Source: an uncultured Collinsella sp. (GTDB lineage: Bacteria > Actinomycetota > Coriobacteriia > Coriobacteriales > Coriobacteriaceae). Taken from it: 36,372 bases of DNA. The stretch lies in contig CABQHT010000017.1 in the NCBI GenBank assembly GCA_902464035.1, forward strand, positions 1 to 36,372, given 5' to 3'. This document shows, piece by piece, positions 7,306 to 14,465 of the stretch. Under the pieces are notes generated by a model. The model ran no database searches. It was not told the origin of the DNA and was given only the letters and a program-made list of their open reading frames with translations. The position numbers were made by a program, and so were the translations under genes. Position 1 is the first letter of the stretch; each line of letters begins with the position of its first letter.

Positions 7306-8421
7306 TTACAGGTACTTGCGCCAGTCATCCTCGTCCTCATCATCCTCGACTGCTGTCTGGGCCTGCTCGGCGGCGCGAGCGGCTGCGGCGCGGGCGGCAA
7401 CCTGGGCATAGGACTCCTCGTTGCGCTCAGGGAAGTTTGCCAGCACGTGCTCGAACTTGGCAAAGTCCTGGTCCCAGCGCGTAGAGGGCACGGCAAAGAA
7501 GACCTGCTTGACCTTGAAGTCGCCCGACGCGAGCTCCTTGCGGAAGAGCTCGGCCACGGCCTCGGCATCAAAGCCGTTGTTCTCGCAGCCCCAAGCACCC
7601 AGCACGAGCTTCTCGCGACCAAGCTCATCGCAGATGGCGAGCACAAAGCGAATGCGGTCGCGCAGGGCATCCAGCAGAGCATCGTCGCTCACGCGATACT
7701 CCTGGCGGGCGCGCCTAACGTTGGGCGCGGCGGCCACGATCACGTCGGCGTATGCATGCACGTGGTTGCGGTCGAAGCGCACCGCAGGCACCACCAGGGC
7801 GCGGTTACGATAGAGCTCGCAGTTGATGTTGCGGCGACGGTTCTCGCCGTACCACTTACGCTGCTTATCGAGAACGTTGTACAGATACGAATCGGCGCAC
7901 AGCGTGGCCTCCTGGCCCAGATAACCCTGAATATATCCACCGCCCGGATTGGTAAACGAGGCAAAGGCGAGCACGGCCATGTCGCAGAACTGCGCATAGC
8001 CGCGACCGTTATCGAGGATTGCCTGCGTGGCGGAGGCATCAAGCACAGTGACCTCGGGCAGGACCGGAGCGGGCTCCTCAGCAGGCGCGGACTCAGCTTC
8101 GGCGATTTCCTCGGCAGGCTCCTCGACGGGCTCGGGCGCCGCCTCGGTCTCGGCAGTCTCCGCGTTCTCGACGTCCTCGGCGACCTGCTCTTCGGCGGCC
8201 ACAGCACTCTGAACCTTGGCCTTCATCGCCGCGACAAAGCCGGCAGGCATACCGTCAAACTCGCGAACACCGGCGAGCGAACGCTCGATATCCTTGGCGC
8301 ACGCTTCGGACACAGTTGCCACGTGACGCTCGGCGGCCTTGGCACGGGCCTCGCGCTTGGGATTGGGCTGACCCGCTCGGTTGGACCTGCGGTTACGGTT
8401 CCTGTTGTCGACGTCTGCCAT
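7306..8421 (-). CDS. PARG-like macrodomain protein (TIGR02452 type) with basic and acidic N-terminal extension
   Basis: A 371-residue protein. Residues about 125-345 match the microbial poly(ADP-ribose) glycohydrolase-like macrodomain family (TIGR02452/DUF2263): SFTNPGGGYIQGYLGQEATLCADSYLY is the ADP-ribose-binding and catalytic loop, followed by VIVAAAPNVRRARQEY, and LGAWGCENNGFDAEAVAELF. The family motif is GGG-X6-8-QEE; here it reads GGG...QEA (residues 160-172), so the second, catalytic Glu is replaced by Ala. Before the domain come a very basic stretch (residues 5-32), an unrecognised helical part and an Ala/Glu/Pro-rich acidic linker (75-120); the C terminus is acidic. Such proteins usually remove or bind ADP-ribose; activity is doubtful here. 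GGAAAGGTGG precedes the start. Confidence 0.82.
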   Translation of the reverse strand: MADVDNRNRNRRSNRAGQPNPKREARAKAAERHVATVSEACAKDIERSLAGVREFDGMPAGFVAAMKAKVQSAVAAEEQVAEDVENAETAETEAAPEPVEEPAEEIAEAESAPAEEPAPVLPEVTVLDASATQAILDNGRGYAQFCDMAVLAFASFTNPGGGYIQGYLGQEATLCADSYLYNVLDKQRKWYGENRRRNINCELYRNRALVVPAVRFDRNHVHAYADVIVAAAPNVRRARQEYRVSDDALLDALRDRIRFVLAICDELGREKLVLGAWGCENNGFDAEAVAELFRKELASGDFKVKQVFFAVPSTRWDQDFAKFEHVLANFPERNEESYAQVAARAAAARAAEQAQTAVEDDEDEDDWRKYL

Positions 8422-8484
8422 ACGTGGCCACCTTTCCTGTCGCTGCCGCTATCGGCTTTTCCCATCCATGATACCCCGCCGCGT

Positions 8485-8514
8485 ACAAAAAAGACGGCCC
8501 CGAAGGACCGCCTT
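8485..8514 (-). terminator. Intrinsic terminator of the Bax-inhibitor-1 family gene
   Basis: On the minus strand the stem GGCGGTCC / GGGCCGTC (with G-U pairs) closes a stable C(UUCG)G tetraloop and is followed by TTTTTTG. It lies after the stop at 8562 and before the macrodomain gene. Confidence 0.85.
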
Positions 8515-8561
8515 TCACATCGTTTTACCGCGTCCGACAAGAAACGCTGCAATCCCCCGCG

Positions 8562-9257
8562 CTAGTCGCGACGACCGAGGATGTTCAGGATGCGCAGGAA
8601 CACGTTGATAATGTCCACGAACAGATTGGACGCCATGAGCACCGCATTGGGCAGCGTGGGCGGCACCGTCGTGGCAACATAGGTGTCGTAGCCAATAAAG
8701 CCGGCGAACACCACGATCACGATCAGGTCGGTGATGGTCTGCGAGACGCCCATGAACATCAGCACGATCTCAACCAGAATAGTGGCGAGCAGAATGCCAA
8801 AGCCGATGCCATATACGCGCTGGAAAAACTTGGGGAACGTCACGCCCAAGGCGCCAAAGACAAAGGTGATGGCGGCCGTGGCGATAAAGGCAGTGTTGAT
8901 GGTGGGCAGGTCGTAGTTGGCAAGGCCAAACGACGCGGTCAGGCCGAAGGTACTCGCAAAGATTACGTAGCCCACAAGGGACAGACCCACGGACTGCTTG
9001 CCCGCAGCAGCCGACATCATGACCATGCCGACGATGGTTAAAATAAACGAGCCAAAGACCAGTGGCAGGGCGGCGCCGCTCATCATCATGCGCGCAAACG
9101 ACATGGTGCTCGTAAAGTAGGCGCCGGCACCCATGGCGCAAAAGCCCAAGAAGATCAGGGCAGATATGGCGAGATTGTACGCGCGCGGCGACATCTCCTT
9201 GGCGCGACTTGCGCCGGTCTCGACGGGGCCGTTCTGATAGCCCTGAATATCGTTCAT
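8562..9257 (-). CDS. Bax inhibitor-1 / YccA family membrane protein
   Basis: A 231-residue integral membrane protein of the BI-1 (UPF0005, YbhL/YccA) family with about seven hydrophobic segments. Family features include the first helix after SPRAYNLAI, FGLTASFGLANYDLPTINTAF, the FIGYDTYVA segment with its Asp in a membrane helix, and the C-terminal ASNLFVDIINVFLRILNILGRRD, which is the best-conserved block of the family. Members act as proton-sensitive calcium leak channels or modulate membrane proteases; the bacterial role is poorly defined. The start at 9257 (MNDIQGYQ) has AAAGGA ten bases upstream and fits the family length; an upstream extension to 9371 lacks such support. It has its own terminator. 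Confidence 0.9.
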   Translation of the reverse strand: MNDIQGYQNGPVETGASRAKEMSPRAYNLAISALIFLGFCAMGAGAYFTSTMSFARMMMSGAALPLVFGSFILTIVGMVMMSAAAGKQSVGLSLVGYVIFASTFGLTASFGLANYDLPTINTAFIATAAITFVFGALGVTFPKFFQRVYGIGFGILLATILVEIVLMFMGVSQTITDLIVIVVFAGFIGYDTYVATTVPPTLPNAVLMASNLFVDIINVFLRILNILGRRD

Positions 9258-9336
9258 GCTTCGTCCTTTCAAAAAGCGCCACGACAGCGCAGCAGGTGAC
9301 AAGATTCCTGCCATTGTACCCGAACGCCGTGCGTCC

Positions 9337-9675
9337 TTACCTACGGCGCTCGCCCTCAAGCGTACGATCAAACGCCCAAACCCACCAACGCATCACGTGT
9401 GCCTGCGAGCCGTCCGCCCGCTCGCGCGTCTGGTCCTCCAGATACAACTCGGTCGCGTGCCCGCCAAAACGAACCTTATAAGTCGCCGTACGAATGCCGT
9501 GAACCGTCAGGCCAAAACCGGTGGACGAGACAATCTCGTCAATCGTAAAGCAGCGACCGTCAACCCAGCAGACGGTAACCGGCACAACCTGTCCGCCCGC
9601 GAGAATGCGAGCCACGACGTCCACATACTGCTTGTGCACGCGCCGAGTTTTGCCGTCTGTCTGTCGATATTCCAT
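9337..9675 (-). CDS. Conserved hypothetical protein, small soluble
   Basis: A 112-residue soluble protein beginning MEYRQTDGKTRRVHKQYVD and ending WWVWAFDRTLEGERRR. It reads as an all-beta, Trp-rich domain (VCWVDGRCFTIDEIV, ATYKVRFGGHATELYLED, VMRWWVWAF) similar in style to short actinobacterial hypothetical proteins; I cannot name a family with certainty. The start is awkward: AGGAGG sits only one base before the ATG at 9675, while the in-frame ATG at 9696 (MRSIIGG) has no ribosome site but would place AGGAGG inside the gene. It is divergent from the phosphate transporter gene. Confidence 0.65.
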   Translation of the reverse strand: MEYRQTDGKTRRVHKQYVDVVARILAGGQVVPVTVCWVDGRCFTIDEIVSSTGFGLTVHGIRTATYKVRFGGHATELYLEDQTRERADGSQAHVMRWWVWAFDRTLEGERRR

Positions 9676-9765
9676 GCCTCCTATTATCGAACGCATGTTT
9701 GCATATTGTAAAGCGAACAGACTGTGGTTTTGGGGTGTTGGGGCGCGCGCACGTGTCCTCATGGT

Positions 9766-9794
9766 GTGTTAGCAAAAAGAACACCCACGGTCAA
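9766..9794 (-). promoter_or_regulatory. Candidate promoter for the small hypothetical gene
   Basis: On the minus strand TTGACC (9794-9789) and TAACAC (9771-9766) are separated by 17 bases, in the divergent gap between the small hypothetical gene and the PiT gene. The -35 is good and the -10 only fair. Confidence 0.4.
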
Positions 9795-9863
9795 CAGGGC
9801 TAATATTCATTTTTAGTGCCAAAAAATTCACTGCTCCCATCAGAACTCGGTAAAGAAACCCGC

Positions 9864-9895
9864 AGGAGGTGATACGATTTATCATGTTTCTGTAA
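9864..9895 (+). promoter_or_regulatory. Strong Shine-Dalgarno followed by a three-codon ORF before the PiT gene
   Basis: AGGAGGTGAT (9864-9873) is a ten-base match to the anti-Shine-Dalgarno sequence of 16S rRNA, yet the next ATG (9884) opens a reading frame of only three codons (Met-Phe-Leu-stop). This frame is the same as that of the PiT gene, which restarts at 9926. It may be a leader peptide, or the relic of an original start that was lost. Confidence 0.35.
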
Positions 9896-9925
9896 CGTGC
9901 CTGCAAACTTCGAGAAAGCCCATAT

Positions 9926-10975
9926 ATGGACGTAACGTTCTCAACCTTCCTCGGCCAACTTGTGTCGAACCCAGTCCTTGCCGTCACCGTGATCCTCGCG
10001 CTCGGCGCCATCTTCGTCAATGGATGGACCGACGCACCCAACGCCATCGCGACCTGCGTCACTACGCGTTGCATGCCCGCCCGCGCCGCCATTCTCATGA
10101 GTGCCGCATTCAACTTCCTCGGCGTGCTCATCATGACGCACTTTAACGCGAGCGTCGCCAACACCATCTCCCATATTGTCGACTTTGGCGGAAACAGTAC
10201 CATGGCGCTCGCCTGCCTGTGCGCGGCGCTGTTCTCCATCGTCGTCTACGGCGCCACAGCGTCGCGTTTTGGCATCCCCACCTCGCAAAGCCACAGCCTT
10301 ATCGCCGGCCTGACCGGTGCCGCCATCGCCCTCGGCGGTGCGAGCAGCGTCAACGTCCACGAGTGGATGAAGGTCATCTACGGCCTGGCGCTCTCCATCG
10401 GCCTGGGCTTTGTCATGGGCTGGGTCCTGTGCAAGCTCGTCTCGATTCTTTTCGCCGCCGCCAACAGGCGACGTGCCAATGTCTTCTTTAAATACGCTCA
10501 GATCGCGAGCGCTGCGGCCATGAGCTTTATGCACGGCGCGCAGGATGGACAGAAGTTCATCGGCGTGCTCTTTTTAGGCGTGGCCTTTGCCAGCGGCCAG
10601 ACGAGCGTCGGCGATGCCGGCATCCCCATCTGGATTATGCTGCTATGCTCGGCCACCATGGGCATCGGCACCAGCGTGGGCGGCGAGCGCATCATCAAGT
10701 CCGTTGGCCAGAGCATGGTCAAGCTCGAAAAGTACCAGGGCTTCTCCGCCGACCTGGCGGGCGCCGCGAACCTGCTGCTTGCCACCCTTACCGGCATCCC
10801 CGTGTCCTCCACGCACATCAAGACCTGCGCCATCATGGGCGTCGGTGCCGTCAAACGCCTCTCGGCCATCAACTTCGGCGTCGTCAAGGACATGATGTTC
10901 ACCTGGTTCTTCACCTTCCCCGCCTGCGGACTCATCAGCTTTGTCATGGCCAAGCTGTTCATGATGTTCATCTAG
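9926..10975 (+). CDS. PiT family low-affinity inorganic phosphate transporter
   Basis: A 349-residue membrane protein of the PiT family, which imports phosphate (often as a metal-phosphate complex) by ion symport. The two inverted family signatures are present: NGWTDAPNAIAT near residue 32 (variant of GxNDxxNA) and SFMHGAQDGQKFIGV in the second half, together with GIPTSQSHSLIAGLTGAAIA and TGIPVSSTHIKTCAIMGVG, the paired loops that line the path. About nine to ten hydrophobic helices are visible. The ribosome site before 9926 is weak, whereas a strong one lies 50 bases upstream. The DUF47 gene follows after 67 bases, the usual PiT accessory pair. Confidence 0.93.
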   Translation: MDVTFSTFLGQLVSNPVLAVTVILALGAIFVNGWTDAPNAIATCVTTRCMPARAAILMSAAFNFLGVLIMTHFNASVANTISHIVDFGGNSTMALACLCAALFSIVVYGATASRFGIPTSQSHSLIAGLTGAAIALGGASSVNVHEWMKVIYGLALSIGLGFVMGWVLCKLVSILFAAANRRRANVFFKYAQIASAAAMSFMHGAQDGQKFIGVLFLGVAFASGQTSVGDAGIPIWIMLLCSATMGIGTSVGGERIIKSVGQSMVKLEKYQGFSADLAGAANLLLATLTGIPVSSTHIKTCAIMGVGAVKRLSAINFGVVKDMMFTWFFTFPACGLISFVMAKLFMMFI

Positions 10976-11042
10976 TCAAACCGAACGTCCATCCGGACCG
11001 TAACACCTCGCCCACCCGTCTTCGCCTCGAAAGGACCCACTC

Positions 11043-11666
11043 ATGGCAAAGAAACCCGATTCGTTCTACTTTGACAACTACGTCGCCTGCGCCGACCTCG
11101 CCGTCCAGGCCGCCGAGCTGCTTACCAAGATTTTCGAGAACTTCGATCCCGCAAAGATTCACGATATGCTCGACAAGATGCATGCGATCGAGCATGCGGC
11201 CGACAAGAAGCACCATGAGCTTGAGGACGCCCTGCTCACCGCCTTTATCACCCCGCTTGAGCGCGAGGATCTGGACCTGATGAGCTGCTCGCTCGACACC
11301 GTGCTCGACCGCATCGAGGGCGTCGTGCAGCGCGTCTACTTCACCAACATCCAGAGCATCCACCCCGATGCCATCGTCATCGCTCACAAGGTGACCGACG
11401 CCTGCCGCGCCATGAAGGACCTTATGGTCGAGCTTCCCAACTACCGCAAGTCCAAGACCCTGCGCGAACTCGTCATCCAGATCAACACCATCGAGTCCGA
11501 GGCCGACGAGCTCTATATCAACGCCATGCGTAACCTGCACGTTAACGGCAAGGACCCGCTCGAGGTTATCGCCTGGCGTGACGTGTACGCCTTCCTGGAG
11601 TACTGCGCCGACTGCTGCGAGAATGTGGCCGATGTCGTGGATTCGATTGTCATGAAGAACAGTTAA
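11043..11666 (+). CDS. DUF47 / PhoU-like accessory protein of the PiT transporter
   Basis: A 207-residue all-helical cytosolic protein of the DUF47 (PhoU-like, Pit accessory) family. Acidic metal-binding type motifs recur in both halves: KMHAIEHAADKKHHELEDAL and INTIESEADELY, with LDRIEGVVQRVY and YAFLEYCADCCENVADVVDSIVMK. Such proteins are nearly always encoded next to PiT transporters and are thought to regulate them. GAAAGGA lies before the ATG, and the gene follows the PiT gene on the same strand, so the two should be cotranscribed. It is distinct from the true PhoU encoded at 15323-16180. Confidence 0.9.
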   Translation: MAKKPDSFYFDNYVACADLAVQAAELLTKIFENFDPAKIHDMLDKMHAIEHAADKKHHELEDALLTAFITPLEREDLDLMSCSLDTVLDRIEGVVQRVYFTNIQSIHPDAIVIAHKVTDACRAMKDLMVELPNYRKSKTLRELVIQINTIESEADELYINAMRNLHVNGKDPLEVIAWRDVYAFLEYCADCCENVADVVDSIVMKNS

Positions 11667-11671
11667 TTGGG

Positions 11672-11780
11672 GGTACGTATCCCACCGGTCGCAGGCCCGA
11701 CCACTAATACCTTTTTCACTCCGGCTGCAAGCAGAGTCGTTCAAAAGGTATTAGTGGTCGGGCCTGCTCCCTTACGTACC
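11672..11780. repeat. Nested inverted repeat: 24-bp perfect arms inside 8-bp outer arms
   Basis: Inner arms at 11692-11715 and 11743-11766 are perfectly complementary over 24 bases (beginning CAGGCCCGACC, ending CCTTTT) around a 27-base loop, which itself has ACTC/GAGT ends. Outer arms GGTACGTA (11672-11679) and TACGTACC (11773-11780) are also perfect. There is no T run after the stem, so it is more than a simple terminator of the DUF47 gene. The structure resembles a small palindromic mobile element, or a transcript-end hairpin of unusual length. Confidence 0.8.
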
Positions 11781-11947
11781 ACCATTGGGAACTTTGGCTG
11801 AGGGGTTGAGCGTGGTGGGGCCTTTGCTGTGATGGCCCTTGATTGCTCGGGGTTTTACTTTGGTATTCGATGAGCGTTTGGCTGGATAGGGCTTTGGGTA
11901 CCCTCTTGCTTAGTTTTGGATTGTTTTATTAGCTTTGGAGGGCTCGT

Positions 11948-12478
11948 ATGGGGTATTTGGATCTGGCTCGGGGTCGGTATTCTTGTCGCGAGTTTGAGGA
12001 TCGTTCTGTTGAGCAGTCGGTAGTGGATGCCATTGTTGAGGCGGGGCGGATTGCTCCTTCTGCTTGTAATAATCATCCAGCCCGTGTGATGGTGCTGGAT
12101 ACGCCTGAGCTGTTGGAGAAAGCTGCTGCTTGTCAGCCTCGGTTTGCTCGTGATGGGTCCATCTTTGGGGCTCCGCTTGTCTTCCTTATTTGCAGCGTTA
12201 CCGATGATGCTTGGGTGCGCCCGTATGACCAGATGAATTCCAGTGAAATCGATACGTCCATCGTGTGTGATCAGATGATGATGGAGGCCACCGAGCAGGG
12301 CCTGGGAACGTGCTGGGTATGCCATTTTAAGCCTGAGGTGGCACAGGAGCAGTTCAATCTGCCCAAGGGCGTCTATCCCTATCACATGCTCGTCTGTGGC
12401 TATCCCGCCGACCACATCGCCGAACCCGAGCATCGCGAGGCCCGCACTATTCCCCTCTCCAACTTCCTCCTCAAGTAG
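11948..12478 (+). CDS. Nitroreductase family protein (small FMN-dependent type)
   Basis: A 176-residue member of the nitroreductase superfamily, the homodimeric FMN enzymes that reduce nitroaromatics, quinones or enones with NAD(P)H. Visible FMN-contact blocks are ARGRYSCREFEDRSV (Arg residues for phosphate binding), GRIAPSACNNHPARVMV, and ATEQGLGTCWVCHFKPE; the C terminus is short. TTTGGAGGG lies seven bases before the ATG. Codon use changes through the gene: about the first 70 codons end almost always in T where a pyrimidine is possible, the middle is mixed, and the last 40 codons use C as the neighbouring genes do. It has its own terminator and is convergent with divIVA. The substrate is unknown. 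Confidence 0.88.
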   Translation: MGYLDLARGRYSCREFEDRSVEQSVVDAIVEAGRIAPSACNNHPARVMVLDTPELLEKAAACQPRFARDGSIFGAPLVFLICSVTDDAWVRPYDQMNSSEIDTSIVCDQMMMEATEQGLGTCWVCHFKPEVAQEQFNLPKGVYPYHMLVCGYPADHIAEPEHREARTIPLSNFLLK

Positions 12479-12521
12479 TTTTTGGACATACCTTAAAATC
12501 TACCTTTTACCACGCGCCCTT

Positions 12522-12565
12522 CGCCGAGTTCTGTCCCATCGCATGCAGAGCTCGGCGTTTTGTTT
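12522..12565 (+). terminator. Intrinsic terminator of the nitroreductase gene
   Basis: CGCCGAGTTCTG (12522-12533) pairs with CAGAGCTCGGCG (12546-12557) with one G-U position, and TTTTGTTT follows directly. Confidence 0.85.
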
Positions 12566-12583
12566 CCCAACCCGTATACAGCC

Positions 12584-12611
12584 ACAAAAAAAGAGCCCGC
12601 AGGTGCGAGCT
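12584..12611 (-). terminator. Intrinsic terminator of divIVA (end of the division locus)
   Basis: On the minus strand, GAGCTCGCACCTGCGGGCTC folds into a short stem with one G-U pair and runs into TTTTTTT. It lies 33 bases after the divIVA stop and marks the 3' end of the long minus-strand locus, back to back with the nitroreductase terminator. Confidence 0.85.
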
Positions 12612-12643
12612 CCTCTTAAGGACACTAGATTGTAGCTCTAATG

Positions 12644-13318
12644 CTAATCCAGGTCGTCGGCGGCAAAGTTGTCGATCGGGGCGAAAGGATCGGCCACGGG
12701 GACAACCGGGTCAGCGACGGGCAGCGGCTCGGCGGGAACAGTCACCGCAGGAGAAGCGGCAGAACCGACCGGCGTGGAGGCCATGAGGTCGGCCGGGAAG
12801 GAGTTCTGGGCATCGTCCATAAAGTGCTGGATGAGCTTGAGGTACTCGGCCTTGAACTCCTCACGGGAAGCCTTGAGACGATCGATCTCCTCGAGCTCGG
12901 CCTGCTTTTCGGTCAGAGCCTGGCGGATAACCTCGCGGGCCTTGGCGTCAGCCTCGTTGCGGATACGCTCAGCATTCTCGTTGGCATCGTTGACGATGGT
13001 CTCAGCGGTCTGCTGGGCAGCGATCAGGGCAGCGGAAATCTGGCGCTCCTGAGCGGAGAAGTCAGGGGTGGGAGCAGCCACGGGGGCGGCAGGAACGGCC
13101 TGGGCGGTGGCATCCTGAGCCTGGGCAAGCTGAGCCTGCGCATCGGCAAGCTGCTGCTCGGTAGCAGTCAGACGACCCTTAAGGTCGACGATCTTAGCGA
13201 GCATAGCGTCAACCTCGGAGGACAGCGTCTCCAAGAAGACGTCGACCTCGGCGGGATCGTAGCCACGCTTGGCCTCAGAGAAAGTCTGAGCCTGGATGTC
13301 TGCAGGGGTAATAGCCAT
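12644..13318 (-). CDS. divIVA: DivIVA-like cell division / polar scaffold protein
   Basis: A 224-residue coiled-coil protein. The N-terminal membrane-binding DivIVA domain is clear (ITPADIQAQTFSEAKRGYDPAEVDVFLETLSSEVDAML), followed by one coiled coil (about residues 36-70), an Ala/Pro linker, a second long coiled coil (about 88-165, AQQTAETIVNDANENAERIRNEADAKAREVIRQ) and an acidic Ala/Pro/Val-rich tail. DivIVA/Wag31 proteins sense negative membrane curvature at poles and septa and recruit wall or division proteins. AAGGAGA precedes the start. It is the last gene of the ylm-type tail yggS-sepF-yggT-divIVA, its normal place in Gram-positive bacteria. Confidence 0.93.
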   Translation of the reverse strand: MAITPADIQAQTFSEAKRGYDPAEVDVFLETLSSEVDAMLAKIVDLKGRLTATEQQLADAQAQLAQAQDATAQAVPAAPVAAPTPDFSAQERQISAALIAAQQTAETIVNDANENAERIRNEADAKAREVIRQALTEKQAELEEIDRLKASREEFKAEYLKLIQHFMDDAQNSFPADLMASTPVGSAASPAVTVPAEPLPVADPVVPVADPFAPIDNFAADDLD

Positions 13319-13379
13319 AACAAGTCTCCTTTTTCATCGCCTCGGCGCTACACGCCCGACGTAAGTTACTAAGTCAGTT

Positions 13380-13661
13380 CTACACGAGTATACCTATAAG
13401 AAGCTGCAGAACCAGCCTCTGCACCAACTGCAACGCAATAATCGCAACGACCGGCGAAAAATCGATACCGCCCATCGGCGGGATGAAACGACGGAACAGG
13501 TTGAGCCACGGACCGCACACGCTATCAAGCACCGCGGCAATATCCTGAAGCAAACCACCCTGCTTCATGGGAATCCACGTCATAAAGCAGTAGACGACAA
13601 TGAGCGTGGAATAGAAGTTGAACAGCGTGTTGACCAGCTGGACGATAGTGTAGATGTTGAT
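13380..13661 (-). CDS. yggT: YggT family membrane protein with probable AUC start
   Basis: A two-helix membrane protein of the YggT/YlmG family, found next to sepF in many Gram-positives and linked to septum or nucleoid organisation. The first ATG in frame is at 13583, giving 67 residues, but this would lose the first membrane helix. The open frame continues up to the sepF stop and encodes INIYTIVQLVNTLFNFYSTLIVVYCFMTWIPM, a good first helix for the family. No ATG, GTG or TTG exists in that stretch. An ATC at 13661-13659 stands six bases after a GAGGAG ribosome site, giving 93 residues, the usual family length. The second helix and the GGIDFSPVVAIIALQL block are typical. The start choice is inference. 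Confidence 0.72.
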   Translation of the reverse strand: MNIYTIVQLVNTLFNFYSTLIVVYCFMTWIPMKQGGLLQDIAAVLDSVCGPWLNLFRRFIPPMGGIDFSPVVAIIALQLVQRLVLQLLIGILV

Positions 13662-13682
13662 GGGAATCTCCTCGTCTTGTCT

Positions 13683-14405
13683 TTACTTAAGGTAGCCGTC
13701 GGCACGAAGCTTCTTGAGATCGGAATCTTTGACCTCGCAACCGGCGGGCAGCACCATGAACACGCGGTCGCCTACCTCCTTGACCGTGGCACCCAGACCG
13801 CAGGCAAAGCCGTAAGAGAAGTCCAAGACGCGCTTAGCAACTTCGGTGCGTACACCCACAAAAATCAGTGCGACAGGCTGCTTGGTGCGAACGCGGCGCA
13901 CTACGGTCTCCACGTCGTCATAACTCTCGGGGCGCAGGACATAGGCCGGCAGCTGCGGTGTGGCGTTGATGATATTGTTCGCATAGGCCGAGGCATCGCT
14001 CGGTGCAGGCGCGGGCGCAGCGGCGGCACGGGCGCGGGTGTTCTCGGCGTAGCTCGACGGCGTGTCATAGGCACCAGGACGATAACCGCTCGCAACGCTG
14101 TCCTGCGAGCGCGAAGGCGGGTTATACGTCGTGGCATGGCGGGAGTCATCGCCGACTAGCTGACCGGAGCGCGTATACACGGCAACCGACTCAGCTTCAC
14201 CACGGCGCGTCTGACCAAGCAGGCCGTTGCTCGGCTCGTCTTGGGTGTAGAAGCCCTCGCCCGAAGCACCGCTGTAGCCATTGCCCTGATAACCATCGTC
14301 ATAGCCGTCATCGTAGCCGTAGTCGTCGTCCTGGCCATAACCCTGGTCGTAACCCTGCTGGCCGCCCAGGTGCATCTTATTTTTAATCTCGTCAAGGAAG
14401 CCCAT
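13683..14405 (-). CDS. sepF: SepF cell division protein
   Basis: A 240-residue SepF. The N-terminal MGFLDEIKNKMHLGG is the amphipathic membrane-binding helix; residues about 17-135 are a disordered Gly/Tyr/Asp-rich linker with repeats of DDGY and YGQD; residues about 140-235 form the conserved dimerising domain (YVLRPESYDDVETVVRRVRTKQPVALIF, DFSYGFACGLGATVKEVGDRVFMVLP). SepF tethers FtsZ to the membrane, and in actinobacteria that lack FtsA it is the main anchor; no ftsA is present here between ftsQ and ftsZ. AGAGGA lies nine bases before the start at 14405; the upstream extension to 14456 has no support. yggT follows in the same frame after the stop. Confidence 0.95.
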   Translation of the reverse strand: MGFLDEIKNKMHLGGQQGYDQGYGQDDDYGYDDGYDDGYQGNGYSGASGEGFYTQDEPSNGLLGQTRRGEAESVAVYTRSGQLVGDDSRHATTYNPPSRSQDSVASGYRPGAYDTPSSYAENTRARAAAAPAPAPSDASAYANNIINATPQLPAYVLRPESYDDVETVVRRVRTKQPVALIFVGVRTEVAKRVLDFSYGFACGLGATVKEVGDRVFMVLPAGCEVKDSDLKKLRADGYLK

Positions 14406-14465
14406 GGTTGTGTCCTCTCGCGGTTTAGTGCAGGCGCCCCGATAATCAGTGCGCACTTCAGAGCC

